A DNA stretch of 64,000 nt from contig NC_067285.1 of NCBI RefSeq assembly GCF_020740795.1, positions 109,145,652 through 109,209,651 of the forward strand. Reading direction: 5' to 3'. The notes under the pieces are model-generated. The model was not told the origin of the DNA and ran no database searches. It saw nothing but the letters and a program-made list of their open reading frames with translations. Positions 60,656 to 64,000 of this stretch are shown piece by piece; the first letter of the stretch is position 1; each line of letters begins with the position of its first letter. The position numbers and the translations under genes were made by a program. This stretch comes from Apus apus (lineage: Eukaryota; Chordata; Aves; Apodiformes; Apodidae).

Positions 60656-63600
60656 AACATGTGCATGGGTTGGCCAGGCTGACCATCAGTCACTGCTGAG
60701 CTGTGGCTTTTAAGGTGGACATTACTGTATCAGTCACCACTAGGGAGCACAACCCTGTGGTGCACACTCAAAAAACAGCCCCATTCATCACTAATGTCCT
60801 TGCACATTTCTTACATTCCCAAGGTTCCTGCTCAGTGTTGTAGTAGGAAATGCCCCCCAGCCCCCAATACATGCAGCCACAACAGTTCTCCCTTTGTACA
60901 GCTGATTATTCAATATCTGCTAGATATATTTATCATCTGCAAGGATTAAAATTGTCTCCCCCTCTCAACCATGCCACAAGTCTTTGCAACAGCACCTCAG
61001 AGATGTTAGTTGAGAGAATACCACCAAACACAGGATTTGTTACTTCTTCAATGCCAGTTCCAAGCAAGCTTGTTTAATGCACTTAAGCATTTACCAGGCA
61101 CTGCCAAAAGACAAACAGAGATCCCTGGAGATTTTCACTCTGTCCTTCACAAAGGGGAAAAGCAGCTCTTATGTAATTGTACCCTTGTTCTTCAGTGCTG
61201 CAGCCTGACTTTCCACAGGCCATGAACGCAGAAGAGATAAATCAGAAACTTGTTTAAGGACCTGGGAGGAGTTTTGCCAGCAAAGGCCTGCCACTGAACA
61301 AGAGCAAAAAGAGCTGGCATGGGAGGTGTTAGGAAGACATGCTGGAGCCTCTGGATAAATGCACACTCCATAGCACCTGCAGGCTGCATCCTTACAAAAC
61401 CTTCTCCCAGGATACTGTCTAGGGAGCAGGATGGGCAGTCTTCTGCTCCCACCAGCCTGTGCTCTCCTAAAAGCTGTGGGGGTTCTTCTGAGTTGGCCAG
61501 AGAGAGAAACAATTGAGTTTCACCTGCCAGAGCATTAAAGCTACTGCTCCTGCCCAAAAGGCTACATCATGGCTTTAAGACTCCTGCTTGTGGTCAGACT
61601 TGACTTACCTGCCCATTTAGATGATCAGCTCTTTGGAGATGGGTACTGTTAGGGATTGAATTCTGAAACTGGCTACACAAGAGTTTGCACCAAGGAAAGC
61701 TGAGTGCCCATCGTTCAGGACAATTTAGTCCAAGCTAAACAAACTTAGCTTCTTTCTTCTCCCTGCTTTTTGTGGCGTTGAGAAAATGTGTTCACATGAC
61801 GTAGTCAGCTCTCTAAGCTACCCAAGCTGCACTTACAAAGGAGCATTTAAAACAGCAGGCTGTTGTCTGAGAGTGCATTAATGCATCTATTGCCTTGGAG
61901 ACAGAGAAAGGGCAGCCTGTGGAGATAGAATGAACTCTCTATGAGATAGAGCTTCAGCCTGTCCCTATTGACATGGTCCAAGGGATTGGATTATGTCAAG
62001 GGAAAAAAATAGTAAGACAAGCCAATGTGAAAGACAGGCCATGCAATTTAAATCAGATCAAAGTGACTTTGGGGCCAATTTGTAAACATATTGGACTGAT
62101 TACTGCTTTAGCATCATTAAATGACTGTCCTAAGATTAACTCATGTCTATCAAACACTTAAGGATCCAGTGACTCTTTTTATAAATAACGCTTTGAAGTC
62201 AAATCCCTAAAATTGGTTTAGGCTAAAGTTAGAAGGCTGCTAAATAAAATGCACTGTGAATGTAAGTGCTTCATGATTGCTTAAACATATACCACCTTGA
62301 ACAGGCTTCATTCTCCTGCACAGTAGCACACTGAACCCAGATGGGCTAATGCAAAGAACTGCAGAAGGACAAGAGGGAGGGTGACAAACCAAATATGAGG
62401 ATTGTTTGGCCACCTACACAATGTGCAAGGAGGCAGCATCAAGGCTGAGATCACCTCCAAGCACCAGTGCTGCATGGCACATCAGGTGCAAGGCAGGGGG
62501 AACCCAAGTACTCTGGAAGTGACACTGCCAGCAGCCATGGCTGCAGCACAGTGGCAGCACTGCCATCCTTCAGTCCCTCTGTTGCTGTCCCCAGACTGAT
62601 TGCAGTGTGCAAAATAAACAAAAAGCACATGAGATGAGAAGTAAAGGCATGATGAAGGTCTTTTGCTTCCACCAACACGAACTGCTGCCAGCCTGGACTT
62701 CTTCTTTCTCCCTACACAAGCTGCTTGGCAGCCCCATCCTTTGGCATGCCTAAATGAGAGAGAGGCCTCCCCCTCCTTTCATCTGCCACTGGGACAAAAT
62801 GCAGAAGTGATACAGCTCAGCTCTTAGCAACCAAGCTGCCTGGAGCAGCGCTGAAAAGACCACCGGCAGCTGAACTGTTCACTACACTCCTCAGTTTGTA
62901 AACACAAGCAATGCTGAGGACAGTGGGACATTCTTACTAAGTGGCTCTAGCATAGACTGAAGCAGAAGACTCTGTTCAACCCTATTTTGTGGTACCAGAA
63001 TCTGCTACTGGGCTTTGTTATTTACCCTGCTTATCCCAAACACAAATGTCCCTGCCACTAAGAGAGGAACACAAGCCAATTCTTAGGGAACAGAGCAAAA
63101 AATTGCTGAGACTGAGGGAAGTTTGCTCTTGCTGCATTCCCAGTGGTTTTACACTGGCACTGGGGGATATAGGGTTGAGGAGTTACTGGTGCAGCAAGGA
63201 CAAGACTTACACCCTCCAGAACAGCAAGGACTGAGGTTTTTCTCCAGAGAAACACTCCCCAGCCTTGGGTAGCACAGGTCAGTAAGGTAAGAAGCATGGC
63301 AGTACTTGCCATCAGCACACACAAGCTCACCAACTCACTCACAGCCTGGCCTCCCCCTGGTTTGTTCCCTTGTTGTTAGGAAACCCAGTAGTAGGAACAG
63401 CAGCAGCAAGCCAGGCTGGGGAACACAGCCGTGCCCAAAGGGGATGCGTGGGTATCAGGGGGTGGGAAATCCAGCACTCACCTCTGAGGAGTCGGCACAC
63501 TGAGCAACACGTGCACACTGAAAGAGGAGCTGAGCATTAGGAACTCTTCAGGGTAAACTAATGTCTCCTAGAAAACACTTGGCATCATCTTGAGGTGGAC

Positions 63601-63684
63601 TTTGTGGCCTCCACGTGCACTGAGAGACAACTGTCTCTATCCACCAGCACAGACCCAGGAACATGCCTCACCCCAGGCTGTGAG

Positions 63685-63764
63685 CCTGATGGGTGTTAGG
63701 GCTGGGACTGTGTACAGCTCCCTGCCTGATAGGTGTCAGGGATGGGATTGTGTACAGCTCCCTG
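63685..63764. repeat. 40-bp tandem duplication in the REEP1 intron
   Basis: Two adjacent 40-bp copies, 63685-63724 and 63725-63764, start CCTGAT and end GTACAGCTCCCTG. They differ at about four positions. It is intronic, with no coding role seen. Confidence 0.85.
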
Positions 63765-64000
63765 GCTCTGCTCTCAAATCACTGAACAGAAATAACTCCT
63801 GACTAGGAGCACGGATAAGCAGTGGGCAACACAGTGCAAAAGGCTGCATGACAATAAACACTACTGTATTGCTACATACCTGGATTTTTTTTTTCAGTAA
63901 ATTTAGACTTCTATAAGCACTGGTGCAGCCATTCATACAGCTTCTGAAGGAAAACTATCCATTGATCCCTGATTTTCCTAAAGCAGAAACATGCTGAGAA

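Larger units (their letters stand above)
54605..64000 (-). other. REEP1: REEP1 intron (runs off the window)
   Basis: This stretch holds no recognisable REEP1 exon; I looked in particular for the conserved RSFSMQDL block and did not find it. It contains a CR1 fragment near 60330-60655, an LTR-like block near 56930-57440 and a 40-bp tandem pair at 63685. The remaining open frames are short and unlike known proteins. Confidence 0.6.

Noticed and set aside
1-64000. tRNA genes, CRISPR arrays, operons or a novel defence-type system
   Set aside because: This is vertebrate nuclear DNA. I saw no tRNA-like A/B-box cloverleaf, no regular repeat-spacer array and no bacterial gene; the open frames are accounted for by the five genes, CR1 and chance.

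Overview
The window is vertebrate nuclear DNA, almost certainly from a bird. Genes are intron-rich with GT/AG splice sites, and the interspersed repeats are dominated by CR1 LINE fragments, including the stereotyped short antisense 3' ends. The gene order POLR1A - PTCD3 - IMMT - MRPL35 - REEP1 matches the order I recall from human chromosome 2p11.2. All names come from reading the translated exons against remembered human proteins; no database was searched.

Layout: (1) 1-921, minus strand: intron 1 and coding exon 1 of POLR1A, the largest subunit of RNA polymerase I. (2) 1109-20847, plus strand: the complete PTCD3 gene (mitoribosomal small-subunit protein mS39) in 24 exons plus one candidate extra exon. 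Its intron 11 carries a box C/D snoRNA that I identify as SNORD94 from its C and D boxes, terminal stem and a nine-base guide to U6 snRNA that points at C62. (3) 21475-22560: a short convergent gap. (4) 22901-45430, minus strand: the complete IMMT gene (MIC60/mitofilin, MICOS complex) in 14 coding exons. Its first exon holds a 39-bp tandem duplication that doubles the start codon and presequence. (5) 45909-47340, plus strand: MRPL35 (bL35m) in three exons. (6) 48530-64000, minus strand: the 3' part of REEP1, with a long inferred 3' UTR, two C-terminal coding exons and the start of a large intron running off the window. The tail encoded by these exons resembles the REEP2 tail more than the short canonical mammalian REEP1 tail.

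The genes form two head-to-head pairs, each on one CpG island: POLR1A/PTCD3 (187 bp between start codons) and IMMT/MRPL35 (478 bp). PTCD3, IMMT and MRPL35 all act in mitochondria. Near-perfect NRF-1 sites lie beside these starts, and sites of the ZNF143 (SBS) type are clustered just inside intron 1 of POLR1A and of IMMT, which suggests shared nuclear control of mitochondrial translation and cristae genes.

I found no unknown gene system. The points most worth a second look are the IMMT start duplication, the REEP1 tail, SNORD94 with its U6 guide, the ZNF143 site clusters and the possible extra PTCD3 exon.
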